DNA from: an uncultured Bacilli bacterium
Lineage (GTDB): Bacteria > Bacillota_I > Bacilli_A > RF39 > UBA660
Reading direction: 5' to 3'
Assembly (NCBI GenBank): GCA_947623995.1
Contig: CANQIN010000008.1
Span: 1 to 33,021, forward strand
DNA length: 33,021 nucleotides
Shown: one piece after another, positions 15,784 to 25,351 of the stretch
How positions within the stretch are numbered: position 1 is the stretch's first letter
Layout: each line of letters starts with the position of its first letter
Translations under genes and position numbers: made by a program
The notes under the pieces: model-generated
What the model was told of the DNA's origin: nothing
The model's input: the letters and a program-made list of their open reading frames with translations, nothing else
The model's database searches: none

Positions 15784-18720
15784 TTAATCTTCTAATTTTA
15801 CACTAACAATTTTAGATACACCTTTTTCTTGCATCGTTATACCATATAAAGTATCAGCATATTCCATTGTTCTTTTCTTATGAGTAATTAAAATATATTC
15901 ACTCTTAGCTTTTTGTTCTTGTAAGTACTTACCAAAAGTATCAACATTGGCTTCATCTAGTGCTGCTTCTACTTCATCTAAGATACAAAATGGTACTGGA
16001 AAAACATTTAAAATAGCAAATAATAACGCAATAGCTGTTAAAGTTTTTTCACCACCAGATAAAAGCACAATATTATCAAGTTTTTTACCTGGAGGTTCCG
16101 CAACAATTTCAATACCAGTCTCTAAAATATTATCAGGATCAGTTAGTTTTAACATTCCTCTTCCACCTTTGAATAAATCTTTAAAGACAACTTCAAATTC
16201 TTTAGAAATTAAATCAAAAGTTTTAGTTAAACGTTCAACCATCTTTTCATCCATTTCTTTAATAATACTTTCTAATTCTTCAATCGCTAAAACTAAATCT
16301 TCTTTTTGACTACTTAAAAATTCATAACGTTCATTAATACGGTTAAATTCATCAATACTTCCTAAGTTAACCATTTTATAATTACTTAATTTAGCTTTTA
16401 ACATTTTAGCATTTTCTTTAGCTAAGTCATAATCCATATCTAAAATATAAGTAACTTTAGCTTTATCAAAAGTAATATGATATTCTTCACTTAAATGATT
16501 TAAAAGATAATCCATTTTAATATCAATTTTATTTTTTCTGATTTCTAATTCATTTAAATCATTAATAATAGTATGTAATTCGGTATTTTTCTTTCGATAT
16601 TCTAATTCTTCTTCCGCTAATTTACTTGCTATATCACTTTTTTCTTTTCTTAAGCTTCTAATTTTAGTATTAGTTAATTCTTTTTGGGTAGCTATATCTT
16701 TTTCACTAGCAAGTAGTTTTTCAATTTCTTTTTCAATTCCCCCATTTTTTAGAGTATCAGTTCTTTTTAAACTTTGAATTGTATTTAATAAGTCTTTTTC
16801 TATATTAGCTAACTTTTCTTTTAATTCATTTACTTCTTTTGTTAAAATATAATGATTATTTTGAACTTCTAATCTTTTAGTTTCTAATTCTTCTAATTCT
16901 TTTGCTAAACTATCATTATTTTTATTTAATTTATTTTTTTCTTCTTGTAATATTTTTAATTCGGTTTCTTTCTTTTCTAATTCTAATTTATCATTTAAAG
17001 AATTATTAACTTTAATTGTACCACCACTAATACTACCACCAGCATGAGTAATTTCACCATCTAAAGAAACAATTCGATATTTATAATCCAATTTTTTAGC
17101 TAACTCATTCATGGCATTCATATCTTTGGTAATTAAAACATTTCCTAATTGATTTTCAATGATATTTTGAAATTCACTATTATAAGAAATTAAATCAGAA
17201 GCAACACCTATAAAACCAAGACATTTTTGGGCAACTTTAATAATATCTTCGCCTACTTTACGACCTTTAATGACATTCATTGGAAAAAAGGTCACGCGTC
17301 CTAAATGGTTATCTTTTAAATAATTTATAGCATCTTTAGCATTTAATTCATTTTCTACAACTACAAAATTAGTAGAACTAGCTAAGGCTACTGAAATAGC
17401 TAAACTATAATCATTTTTAACTTCAATTAATTTACCAATAGTTCCTTTAATACCTTTTAAACGGGGATTATGTAAAATATTTTTAACAGCAACAGGCATA
17501 TTATTATCTTCTAAAATATTATTTTTTAAAATTTCTATTTTATTTTCTAATAAAACTTCTTCTCTAATTTTATTTTGATAAACAAAATCATTATTTCCTT
17601 TTTTATTATTTAATAAAAGACTTTTTTCATCAATACTTCCTAATTCATTATTAATAACATTTAAATTATCTTCTTTTTCTTTTAAATTAAAAGTTACTAA
17701 AGATTTTTCTTTTTCTAAATTAGTTTCTTTTTCTTTATTTAATAAATATTCTTCATCTACTTTTTTTTCATCAACCGCATATTTTTGTCTTTCTAAAATA
17801 AGATTTTTTTCACTTTCAATATTAGCTAATTTTTCAGTTAAACTAGTATATTCTTCATTTAACTTTTCTATTTCTTCTTCTATTTCTAAACTTCTCGTTT
17901 TATAATTTTCTAATTTACTACTATCTAAAGTGTTTTCTGATTCAATATTTAATTTTTCATTTTCTAAAGTTTTTCTTTTTCTTTCTAATTCTTCTAATTC
18001 TTCATGATATTTTTTAATATCATAAGTAGTTAGGGAACGATCGATTTCTTCATATTCATTTAAAAGGGCTAGATAAGTTCTGGCTTCTTCACTTTGTTTT
18101 TTTAAAGGTTCTAAATTAACTTCTAATTCATTAATTACTAAATCAACTTTTTCTAAATTATCTTTAGCTTTTTCTAATTTTCTTAAACTTTCTATTTTAC
18201 GATTTTTATATTTTAAAACTTTACTAGCACTTTCTAGAATAACTCTTCTTTCTTCTGGTTTAGCAGTTACAATTTTTTCTATACTTCCTTGACTAATAAT
18301 ATTAAGTGAATCATTACCTATTCCACTATCTAAAAATAGGTTTGTCACATCTTTCAAACGAACTTTAGCATTATTAATATAATATTCATTTTCCCCAGTT
18401 TTATATAATATTCTTTTTACTTCCACTGTTTCTAAATCAGTATTTAAAAAATGATCGCTATTATCAAATTCCAAAGCTACTTCGGCTCTTTTTAAACCAC
18501 TTCTTGATTCACTACCTGAAAAAATAACATCAACCATTTCTTTAGAACCACGTAAACTTTTAACTGATTGTTCTCCTAAAACCCATCTTACAGCATCAAC
18601 TATATTACTTTTTCCTGAACCATTAGGTCCAACAATAGCCGTTATATTACTTTTTAATTCTAAATCAATTTTATCGGCAAAAGATTTAAAACCATTAATT
18701 CTAATACTTTTTAATTTCAT
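15784..18720 (-). CDS. smc: Chromosome partition protein SMC (short form)
   Basis: ATP-driven chromosome condensation and segregation, working as a dimer with ScpA/ScpB. The N-terminus has INGFKSFADKIDL and Walker A GPNGSGKSNIVDAVRWVLGE. Two long coiled coils flank a hinge (about residues 410-570, with LKGIKGTIGKL and THAGGSISGG). The C-terminal head has LLSGGEKTLTAIALLFAIL and Walker B CILDEVEAALDEANV. At 978 aa it is roughly 200 aa shorter than the common Bacillus form, the loss being in the coiled coils, as known for Mollicutes SMCs; all functional motifs are present. AGGTGA precedes ATG, and the gene starts seven bases after the rnc stop. ftsY, often next in Bacillota, is not here; the ATPase block follows instead. 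Confidence 0.95.
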   Translation of the reverse strand: MKLKSIRINGFKSFADKIDLELKSNITAIVGPNGSGKSNIVDAVRWVLGEQSVKSLRGSKEMVDVIFSGSESRSGLKRAEVALEFDNSDHFLNTDLETVEVKRILYKTGENEYYINNAKVRLKDVTNLFLDSGIGNDSLNIISQGSIEKIVTAKPEERRVILESASKVLKYKNRKIESLRKLEKAKDNLEKVDLVINELEVNLEPLKKQSEEARTYLALLNEYEEIDRSLTTYDIKKYHEELEELERKRKTLENEKLNIESENTLDSSKLENYKTRSLEIEEEIEKLNEEYTSLTEKLANIESEKNLILERQKYAVDEKKVDEEYLLNKEKETNLEKEKSLVTFNLKEKEDNLNVINNELGSIDEKSLLLNNKKGNNDFVYQNKIREEVLLENKIEILKNNILEDNNMPVAVKNILHNPRLKGIKGTIGKLIEVKNDYSLAISVALASSTNFVVVENELNAKDAINYLKDNHLGRVTFFPMNVIKGRKVGEDIIKVAQKCLGFIGVASDLISYNSEFQNIIENQLGNVLITKDMNAMNELAKKLDYKYRIVSLDGEITHAGGSISGGTIKVNNSLNDKLELEKKETELKILQEEKNKLNKNNDSLAKELEELETKRLEVQNNHYILTKEVNELKEKLANIEKDLLNTIQSLKRTDTLKNGGIEKEIEKLLASEKDIATQKELTNTKIRSLRKEKSDIASKLAEEELEYRKKNTELHTIINDLNELEIRKNKIDIKMDYLLNHLSEEYHITFDKAKVTYILDMDYDLAKENAKMLKAKLSNYKMVNLGSIDEFNRINERYEFLSSQKEDLVLAIEELESIIKEMDEKMVERLTKTFDLISKEFEVVFKDLFKGGRGMLKLTDPDNILETGIEIVAEPPGKKLDNIVLLSGGEKTLTAIALLFAILNVFPVPFCILDEVEAALDEANVDTFGKYLQEQKAKSEYILITHKKRTMEYADTLYGITMQEKGVSKIVSVKLED

Positions 18721-18727
18721 ACTTCAC

Positions 18728-19384
18728 CTACTTAGCTCTTTTTTGATAGGCATCAAAAGCAGCTTGTTGCTCTGCTTCTTTTTTACTTTTACCGATGCCT
18801 CTTCCATAAACAATTCCATCAATTACTACTTCCATAACAAACTCTTTATCATGAGCAGGACCATTTTCACTAACTAATTCATAAGTTAGACTTTTTCGAT
18901 CAGTTTGAACAAGTTCTTGAAGTAAAGTCTTATAATCTCTTAAAAAATGGGTATCTTCTTTAATAAAAGGTAGGATTATTTCATCAGCATAACGTTTGGC
19001 AACTTTAAATCCACAATCTAAGTAAATCGCTCCTAAGACGCTTTCAAAAACATCAGCTATAATGGTGTCATTAACGTCTTTTTGTTGTCCTTTACCAACT
19101 AAGATATATTTATCTAAACCAATTGTCTTAGCATAAGTTGCTAAAGCTTTTTCGCAAACAAAACAAGCTCTTTCTTTACTCATTGCCCCTTCTTTTAAAT
19201 CAGTATGTAAATAAAAATATTCACTGGTAATTAGTTGCAAAACCGCATCACCTAAAAACTCTAAACGTTCATAATTTTTAGTATGGCGTTCATTGGAATA
19301 AGAACTATGAGTAAAAGCTTCAAGCATTAATTTTTTATTTTTAATTTCTATGTGATATTTTTTAAAAAATTCATCGAAGTTCAT
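18728..19384 (-). CDS. rnc: Ribonuclease III
   Basis: Cuts double-stranded RNA in rRNA and mRNA processing. The catalytic domain has the family signature ERLEFLGDAVLQL (about residues 40-52) and the second acidic site DVFESVLGAIYLD. The C-terminal double-stranded RNA-binding domain runs from DYKTLLQELVQ to GKSKKEAEQQAAFDAY. Length 218 aa is normal. It is the first gene of an rnc-smc operon with a consensus promoter directly upstream; GGTGA precedes ATG. The gene arrangement is conserved in Bacillota. Confidence 0.96.
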   Translation of the reverse strand: MNFDEFFKKYHIEIKNKKLMLEAFTHSSYSNERHTKNYERLEFLGDAVLQLITSEYFYLHTDLKEGAMSKERACFVCEKALATYAKTIGLDKYILVGKGQQKDVNDTIIADVFESVLGAIYLDCGFKVAKRYADEIILPFIKEDTHFLRDYKTLLQELVQTDRKSLTYELVSENGPAHDKEFVMEVVIDGIVYGRGIGKSKKEAEQQAAFDAYQKRAK

Positions 19385-19405
19385 CTTGTCACCACTTTCC
19401 TAAAT

Positions 19406-19434
19406 ATTATACTATGTATAACTTAAAATGTAAA
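19406..19434 (-). promoter_or_regulatory. Promoter of the rnc-smc operon
   Basis: TTTACA (19434-19429) and TATAAT (19411-19406) are 17 bases apart, 21 bases before the rnc ATG. Confidence 0.8.
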
Positions 19435-19465
19435 TTAAGGAAATAAAAACTTCATCACAAATCGT

Positions 19466-19494
19466 TTTACAAATAAAGATAAATATAGTAAAAT
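19466..19494 (+). promoter_or_regulatory. Promoter of yidD and the lipoprotein gene
   Basis: TTTACA (19466-19471) and TAAAAT (19489-19494) are 17 bases apart. It is divergent from the rnc promoter, the two -35 boxes being about 30 bases apart. Confidence 0.7.
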
Positions 19495-19510
19495 GTTATT
19501 GGGTGGTTAG

Positions 19511-19732
19511 ATGAAAAAGGCCCTTATTTTTTTGATTAAATGTTATCAAATTACCCCTCTTGCTAGTCATAGTTTTTGCAGATGTACTCCAACTTGTAGT
19601 AATTATATGATTGAAGCAATAGAAAAATATGGGTGTTTAAAAGGATTAAAATTAGGGATTAAGCGTATTTTAAAATGTAGACCTGGTGGTATTTATGGAT
19701 ACCAGCCATTAGAATGGAGCAAAGAAAAATGA
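19511..19732 (+). CDS. yidD: Membrane protein insertion efficiency factor YidD
   Basis: A small (73 aa) membrane-associated protein that assists YidC-mediated insertion. It shows the family pattern: a hydrophobic/basic N-terminus ([12 protein letters not shown]), the conserved cysteine motif [31 protein letters not shown], and a terminal [15 protein letters not shown] lies five bases before ATG. The stop overlaps the ATG of the next gene by four bases (ATGA), so the two are translationally coupled. Confidence 0.93.
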   Translation: MKKALIFLIKCYQITPLASHSFCRCTPTCSNYMIEAIEKYGCLKGLKLGIKRILKCRPGGIYGYQPLEWSKEK

Positions 19733-20589
19733 AAAAATTATTTTATAGTGTGATATTATTTAGTTTACTGTTTATTACAAGTGGTTGCTTTGATTGGAAT
19801 AACTTAGATAATGCCACAATTTATACAACTGTATATCCAATTGAATATTTAGTTGAAAATTTATATTCTAATTATAAAAGTTCTAGTTCAATATATCCGC
19901 CAGGAGCTGATGTCGTAAATTACTCACTTACTGATAAACAGGTTTTAGATTTTAGTAAAGGAACTTTATTTGTTTATAATGGTATAACTAATGAAAAACA
20001 AATTGCTAAATCATTTATTAATAAAAATAAACAAATGAAAATAATTGATGTTGCTCAAGGATTAAAATATACTTATGGGGTTGAAGAATTATGGCTTAGT
20101 CCAAGTAATTATTTAATGCTTGCAACTAATTTTAAAAATAATTTAGAAAAATTAGTTGGTAGTAAATATACCAATGACGAAATAGAAGTAAAATACCATG
20201 AATTAGAAGAAACTTTATCAGTAATGGATGCTGAAATAAGAAAAATTGCCACAACTGCAAAAGAAAGTAATCGTAATACTTTAGTTGTTACTAAAAAAAT
20301 ATTTAAATTTTTAGAAAATTATGGATTCAATATTATATGCTTAGAAGATTATGAAGAAAATTCAGCTAATTTAAATACTTTAAAAAATAATTTTAGAAAT
20401 GGTACTTATAAATATTTATTTAAAAGAAATGATGAAGAAAATAATGCTGTTATTGAAGATTTAAAAAAGAACTATAATGCTAATGTTGTAGAAATTAATA
20501 TGATGAATACTTTAACAAATGAAGAAAGTACTTATTTAACAATTATGAATGAATTTGTAACAGACTTAAAAAATGCTACCAACTCATAA
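19729..20589 (+). CDS. Lipoprotein related to ZnuA-type metal-binding proteins, metal ligands apparently lost
   Basis: The start at 19729 (MKKLFYSV) overlaps the yidD stop as ATGA, with GGAG nine bases upstream; the ORF-track start 15 bases earlier lies inside yidD. A lipobox LFITSGC marks lipidation at about residue 21. The layout follows the ZnuA/TroA family: [45 protein letters not shown], a long central helix, and [16 protein letters not shown]. The family usually has His in GADPHD-type loops, in the second domain and near the end; here these places carry Asn or other residues, and I see only one His in the whole protein. Either it binds something else or metal binding has been lost. No ABC permease or ATPase is next to it. 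Confidence 0.72.
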   Translation: MKKLFYSVILFSLLFITSGCFDWNNLDNATIYTTVYPIEYLVENLYSNYKSSSSIYPPGADVVNYSLTDKQVLDFSKGTLFVYNGITNEKQIAKSFINKNKQMKIIDVAQGLKYTYGVEELWLSPSNYLMLATNFKNNLEKLVGSKYTNDEIEVKYHELEETLSVMDAEIRKIATTAKESNRNTLVVTKKIFKFLENYGFNIICLEDYEENSANLNTLKNNFRNGTYKYLFKRNDEENNAVIEDLKKNYNANVVEINMMNTLTNEESTYLTIMNEFVTDLKNATNS

Positions 20590-20613
20590 AAACTTCCAAA
20601 TGGATGTTTTTTT
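20588..20613 (+). terminator. Terminator after the ZnuA-like gene
   Basis: AAAACTTCC and GGATGTTTT form a nine-position stem with one mismatch and an AAAT loop, followed by more T, directly after the stop codon. Confidence 0.6.
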
Positions 20614-20662
20614 AATGTCTTAAATTTCTATGCATTTTTTTGTCCATATTTTTAATAAAAAA

Positions 20663-20746
20663 TTATTTATCTATTTTCGAGGAATTAATACAACAAAATA
20701 AATCTAAAATTAAAACAAAAACAAAAAAGAATAAAATTATTTTCAT
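20663..20746 (-). CDS. Possible hydrophobic micro-protein (27 aa)
   Basis: This is too short for the ORF track. ATG 20746 is preceded by AGGTGA at six bases. The frame starts MKIILFFFVFVLILDLF, a basic start followed by a strongly hydrophobic stretch, then CCINSSKIDK and TAA. It lies 44 bases downstream of vanZ on the same strand. It could be a single-pass membrane peptide or type I toxin-like small protein; composition alone cannot tell it from a chance ORF. Confidence 0.35.
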   Translation of the reverse strand: MKIILFFFVFVLILDLFCCINSSKIDK

Positions 20747-20790
20747 ATATTAATCACCTATTTAATTATATGAAATAATTATTACTCTTT

Positions 20791-21225
20791 TTAATTAACG
20801 GGTCTAATTATTTTAAATAAATTATAAATTAGACAACCTAAACTAGCTCCACAAAAATCAATAATAACGTCCATTGCTTGAGGACTCCTTCCTCCAACAA
20901 AAGATTGATGAAATTCATCACTTATAGCATATAATAAACAAAAAACCGCAACGATAATAAATTGTTTTTTAGTAATTTTATAATATTGCTTTACTAAATT
21001 AATTGTTAATAAAGCTAAAATTAAATAAATACTAAAATGACCTAATTTACGAATGAAAAATTTACACCAAGGAGCTGATAAAGAAATATTAAAAATATCT
21101 TCAATTATTTTTAATATTCCATTTGATACCCCACTACTAGATTCACCATTTTGAGATGAAAAGAAAAATATCAAAAGTAGCCAACCAACAAATAATATCC
21201 ATGCTATAATTTTTTTTCTATTCAT
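20791..21225 (-). CDS. VanZ-like membrane protein
   Basis: This has four hydrophobic segments (AWILFVGWLLLIFFFS, GHFSIYLILALLTINL, FIIVAVFCLLYAISDEF and IIDFCGASLGCLIYNLF) and the family's conserved features: FSSQNG after the first segment, RKLGHF, YAISDEFHQSFVGGRSPQ and DVIIDF. VanZ-family proteins are associated with teicoplanin tolerance in enterococci, but most members, like this one, have no known function. The preferred start ATG 21225 overlaps the end of the LCP gene (ATGAATAG), with GGAAA upstream, indicating coupled translation; the ORF-track start at 21246 has no ribosome binding site. Confidence 0.88.
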   Translation of the reverse strand: MNRKKIIAWILFVGWLLLIFFFSSQNGESSSGVSNGILKIIEDIFNISLSAPWCKFFIRKLGHFSIYLILALLTINLVKQYYKITKKQFIIVAVFCLLYAISDEFHQSFVGGRSPQAMDVIIDFCGASLGCLIYNLFKIIRPVN

Positions 21226-22690
21226 TAGGCGTTTCCAATACTTCATTTAATTTAGCAATTGCCTCCGTTACAGTTTCCATTTTTGGCTCCATTACATATA
21301 AGTTTTGATTAGGATAACTATAAGTTGGCAACATATTTCCACTACCATCAACATTTTTCGTTTCAATATGCCATGAACGCATATCATCTAATTGCATTTT
21401 TACAAGACTAGTTATATCATCAGAAGTTAAGTTTGTTTCAAATGTTCCATCTAAAGCTCCTAAAATATTATTATAATTATTAATTATGGTACTTGAACTT
21501 GTTACTTTATCAATAATTAAACTTATAACTTGTTCTTGGTTTTCACCACGATGACGATCTCCTGTATCATAAGCATGACGTTCTCTAGCAAAAGCAAGAG
21601 CACAAGAACCACCAACACTGTTTAAACCAGGATAGAATGTACAACTATGATTTGTCCAGCAATTAAAAGAATAATCAACATCAGAATTAATGTTTAAACC
21701 CCCAATAGCATCGACTAAATTAACAACCGCATTAAAATTAACTCTTAAATAATAAGGTATTTTAATTTCTAATAAATCTTCAATTGTGGCCATAGATAGT
21801 TCTATTCCTCCAATTGTACCTGAATGAGTTAATTTATCTTTTAATCCCTCTGTACCATGAACTTGAACATAATAATCTCTTGGAATATGAATCATTAAAA
21901 TATTTCTAGTATTAGGATTAATTGCTAAAATAATATTTACATCACTTAAACTTCTAGACGGTAAGTAATTACTTCTAGTATCTATTCCACTTAAATATAA
22001 GACAAATGGATCTTTAGTAACATCAATTCCTGTATCAGTAATACGTTTTTCTGTAGTTATAGTAATAGTATCTAGCACTTTAACTTTCTGTTCGTATTCA
22101 TCATCTACTTCTATTTTAGCATCATAATTACCAGAATTTACTATAGCAATTAATTCAGTATCCTCTTTTACTTCATCCATTAAACTTACAATATCATCAA
22201 CATATTCAATATCAACATTTACTTTTCGCTTAATTGCTCTTTCATATTCATTTAAATCATCTAAATCTTTAATTGTTTTAACGGTATGATCTTTAATATC
22301 TTCTACTTTTTCATAAGAAGAATTAGCATTAACTAAAATATTATAAACATTAGTTTCAAAATGAGCGCCTAAATTACTTCTTAAAAAAGATATCGTATCA
22401 TTAATTTGATAAACAGCATATCCCTCAATAAGCATGAATAAAACTGCAAGGACATCAATAATAATTAAAGAAACCTTTTTGGTATGCTTTTTAAAAACAA
22501 TTAACCCATGAATACATCCAAAAATAATTAAAACAATTACTACAGCCATAAAATATTTAAATGGTAAAATATTAGCGTCAAAAATAAAATATCCTAATAT
22601 AAGCATTAGGATAATTGATAATCCCCATATAGCTTTACTAACAACAACATATTTTAAACTCTTTTTCTTTTTTCTTTTTTTATTTTGCAT
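21218..22690 (-). CDS. LytR-CpsA-Psr (LCP) family glycopolymer ligase
   Basis: LCP enzymes transfer undecaprenyl-linked glycopolymers (teichoic acids, capsule) to peptidoglycan outside the membrane. The N-terminus (about residues 1-95) is basic and then has three hydrophobic segments. After an accessory region, the LCP domain starts at YLSGIDTRSN (near residue 235), with the conserved NIILAINPNTRNILMIHIPRDYYV, GGIELSMATIEDLL and YPGLNSVGGSCALAFARERH; the Arg and Asp residues needed to hold the pyrophosphate are in place. An LCP enzyme fits the nearby rhamnose and polysaccharide genes. It has its own consensus promoter and leads into vanZ. Confidence 0.93.
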   Translation of the reverse strand: MQNKKRKKKKSLKYVVVSKAIWGLSIILMLILGYFIFDANILPFKYFMAVVIVLIIFGCIHGLIVFKKHTKKVSLIIIDVLAVLFMLIEGYAVYQINDTISFLRSNLGAHFETNVYNILVNANSSYEKVEDIKDHTVKTIKDLDDLNEYERAIKRKVNVDIEYVDDIVSLMDEVKEDTELIAIVNSGNYDAKIEVDDEYEQKVKVLDTITITTEKRITDTGIDVTKDPFVLYLSGIDTRSNYLPSRSLSDVNIILAINPNTRNILMIHIPRDYYVQVHGTEGLKDKLTHSGTIGGIELSMATIEDLLEIKIPYYLRVNFNAVVNLVDAIGGLNINSDVDYSFNCWTNHSCTFYPGLNSVGGSCALAFARERHAYDTGDRHRGENQEQVISLIIDKVTSSSTIINNYNNILGALDGTFETNLTSDDITSLVKMQLDDMRSWHIETKNVDGSGNMLPTYSYPNQNLYVMEPKMETVTEAIAKLNEVLETPNE

Positions 22691-22712
22691 TTTACAACCT
22701 CTTTTCTAGAAG

Positions 22713-22741
22713 ATTATATCATGAATTAAAAAGAAAGTAAA
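22713..22741 (-). promoter_or_regulatory. Promoter of the LCP-vanZ operon
   Basis: TTTACT (22741-22736) and TATAAT (22718-22713) are 17 bases apart, 22 bases before the LCP ATG. Confidence 0.75.
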
Positions 22742-22818
22742 ACAAACCTGAAGGCACTGATTTTAAGCATGAAACGTTTATATTTTAAATGATAATTAAT
22801 GTAAATAACATTAATGTT

Positions 22819-23901
22819 TTAATCTTTTTGAATTTTTATTGATTCAATTTTATTTGCAAATGAATTAATATATCTTTCAACACTCTCAATTACTAATACA
22901 TCATTTTCCCTTAAATTTAAAGCATTTTGTAAAACCCCATCTTTTCTTATATGATGTGTTTCTTTAAAATAATGTTTTAAATGATAAGTTAAATTATCAC
23001 TAAAAGAATCACCAACTATAAATAAACGATTATTACTACTAAAATTATTATTGTTATATATAATATAACCATTTCCTTTTTTATCTTTATTAATTTTTGA
23101 TTCGTCATTATAAATAGCTTCATATTTATAATCTTCATTTTTCAAACCATTTATTCCAGTCATTTTAGTTATGTCTCCATTATAAATTACATATTTAATA
23201 AATGATGGTTCAATTACTTTTAAATTTAAATTTTCTAAAATTAATTTACTCGCAAAATATGATCCATAAACATTCCAGTGAGTATCATCTTTATAATATA
23301 ATAATGAGTCTTGATTTTTATTGTCTATTAATATGTCTTTTGCATATACTACATTAACACCTTTATTTATTAAATAATTTACATACTTTTCAGCTGTTAT
23401 TTCTTTTTCATTATTTATTTTATATTTATCAGGCATAAACTCTTGATAAATTTCTTCTTTATTAGTTCCTATAATAATAATTACTTTTACACCAAGTTTA
23501 TTAAATTCTTCTAATTTATTTTCAATTTTTTCATAATCATCAGCCATTTGTTTTTCACTAAAATTATCTGCTCTAATATATTGTTTAATTGCATTATCAT
23601 TTTCACCTTTATAAAAATACCAATCATTCTTACCAAAAATAACTTGTGAAGAATCTAATTCATTAAATAATTTTTTATCTATTTTATTTTTTATGGAAAT
23701 AATTTCACTTCTAAATGGTAGATGATCATTATAATAATTTTCTAATAAAATCATATATTTGGTTAAATTATTATCATATTTTGGAAATTCTTGCAAATTA
23801 CGATTTTCAGTTGTTTCTATATTTTTATTATAAAAAGCATATATTATTGTAGGCAGTACTAAATAACTAATAAATAAAATAATTAATATCTTCTTTTTCA
23901 T
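22819..23901 (-). CDS. AlgJ/AlgX-like (DHHW-type) SGNH acetyltransferase partner
   Basis: This has one N-terminal membrane segment (ILIILFISYLVLPTIIYAF, residues 4-22), so it is anchored with the domain outside. It then shows the family pattern: ENRNLQEFP, YYNDHLPFRSEIISIKN, VIFGKNDWYFYKG, KDDTHWNVYGSYFASKLI (Asp-x-His catalytic pair) and FIVGDSFSDN (Ser). In known systems (alginate, DHHW/SGNH proteins) such proteins act with an MBOAT protein, which carries acyl groups across the membrane, to O-acetylate a polymer. The gene starts nine bases after the MBOAT stop with AGGTG upstream, so the pair is one operon. The acceptor polymer is unknown. Confidence 0.87.
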   Translation of the reverse strand: MKKKILIILFISYLVLPTIIYAFYNKNIETTENRNLQEFPKYDNNLTKYMILLENYYNDHLPFRSEIISIKNKIDKKLFNELDSSQVIFGKNDWYFYKGENDNAIKQYIRADNFSEKQMADDYEKIENKLEEFNKLGVKVIIIIGTNKEEIYQEFMPDKYKINNEKEITAEKYVNYLINKGVNVVYAKDILIDNKNQDSLLYYKDDTHWNVYGSYFASKLILENLNLKVIEPSFIKYVIYNGDITKMTGINGLKNEDYKYEAIYNDESKINKDKKGNGYIIYNNNNFSSNNRLFIVGDSFSDNLTYHLKHYFKETHHIRKDGVLQNALNLRENDVLVIESVERYINSFANKIESIKIQKD

Positions 23902-23910
23902 AAATACACC

Positions 23911-25334
23911 TCAAAATCTAAAATAAATAAATGGATTATATGTTCCAGAAACTAAAGAAAAAATACATAAAATCATTAAAATACTTATTAATAAAATGTC
24001 AGCTTTATAAACATTTTGTTCATCGTAAGTTCTAATTTGAATTTTTGGAATAATTTTTTGAATAGGTCCTGCCAAAATAATTGCAATAAAAAATATTAAC
24101 CATATCTTAATATTCATAAAATATGAAATAGTATATAATGAATTAGAATTCCAAATAAGCATTCCCTTTAAAAGTAATAAAGCTTCTTTAAATGAATTAC
24201 AATAGAAAAGAGCCCAACCTATAATTACAACAAATAACACATATATATTATTTAATAATAAGCATTTACTATTTTGTAATTTTTTGCCAAAAAAAATTCT
24301 TTCAAATAAAATAAAAATCCCGTGCCATACTCCCCATATCCAAAAATTCAATGATGCACCATGCCATATACCTGTTAGTAAAAAAACAATTCCTAAATTA
24401 ATTAAAGTTCTTTTTTGCCCTTTTCTATTGCCGCCTAATGGAATGTAGATATATTCTTTAAACCAAGTAGACAAACTTATATGCCAACGTCGCCAAAATT
24501 CTTTAATAGATTTAGAAATATAAGGATAGTTGAAATTTTCAGAAAAATGAAATCCAAACATTCTTCCTAATCCTATAGCCATATCACTATATCCTGAAAA
24601 ATCATAATAAATTTGCATTGTATATAATACTACTGCTAACCAAATTAAAGGGGTACTTAAATCTTTTAGAGGAATATCATTACTTAATATTTGACTTACA
24701 ACATATCCTAATTGATTTGCTATCAAAACTTTTTTACTTAAACCAAAAACAAAACGTTTTATACCATAGCAAAAATCATTTATATTTACTTTTCTATTAT
24801 TTATTTCTTTTTCAATTTCTTTATATTTAATTATTGGCCCAGCAATTAATTGAGGAAAAAACATAATATATAAAGCCAATTTAAAAGGATTTTTTTGAAG
24901 ATTTATTTCTTTACGATATAAATCAATAATATAAGAAAGAGCTTGAAAAGTGAAAAAAGAAATTCCTAATGGTAAAATAATTTGAGATATTTTAAAATTA
25001 AGTTTTATATCAAATATATTAAATAACTTAATTATATCGTTTAATAAAGTATAAAAATATTTGAAATAAAATAATGGAACTAAATTTAAAAATATAGATA
25101 ATACTAAAAATAGCTTTTTATTTTTTGCTTTTTCAATAATAAAGCCAAAAATATAATTAATAAATACAATATATAATAATATAAAAAGGTTAACGAATTC
25201 CCCCCCCCCCAAGTATAAAAAACAACACTAGCAAACAATAATAAATAGTTTTTAATTGCTTTAGGTACAATAAAATATAATATTAATGTTATAGGTAAAA
25301 ATATCCATAAAAACAACATACTACTAAATAACAT
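23911..25334 (-). CDS. MBOAT-family O-acyltransferase, out of frame at a G11 tract (likely phase OFF)
   Basis: Two ORF-track entries (76 and 433 aa) are one gene. The 5' part is a typical MBOAT start (LWIFLPITLILYFIVPKAIKNYL to FASVVFYTWGGG). With 12 (or 9) G instead of 11 the frame runs from TWGGG into EFVNLFILLYIVFINYIFGF, the expected next membrane segment. As read, translation stops after 76 codons; the 433-aa ORF has only a TTG at the tract edge and no ribosome binding site. The 3' part has FNYPYISKSIKEFWRRWHIS, WFKEYIYIPLGGNRKG and LTGIWHGASLNFWIWGVWHG with the family's His. The protein moves acyl groups across the membrane for the AlgJ-like partner that follows. A promoter and GGTGAT precede ATG 25334. 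Confidence 0.88.
25200..25210 (-). repeat. G11 (C11 on + strand) tract in the MBOAT gene
   Basis: Eleven consecutive C on the plus strand, in DNA that is about three-quarters A/T. It encodes Gly-Gly-Gly just after the conserved Tyr-x-Trp of the MBOAT N-terminus. One base more would open the frame. Confidence 0.9.
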
Positions 25335-25351
25335 ACTATATCACCGATAAT

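Noticed and set aside
15947-16309. 120-aa ORF on the + strand
   Set aside because: Antisense to the conserved ATPase head of smc.
15784-18720. smc as truncated or internally deleted
   Set aside because: All head, hinge and signature motifs are present in one frame; shorter coiled coils are normal in Mollicutes-like lineages.
24618-24830. 70-aa ORF on the + strand
   Set aside because: Antisense to conserved MBOAT sequence.
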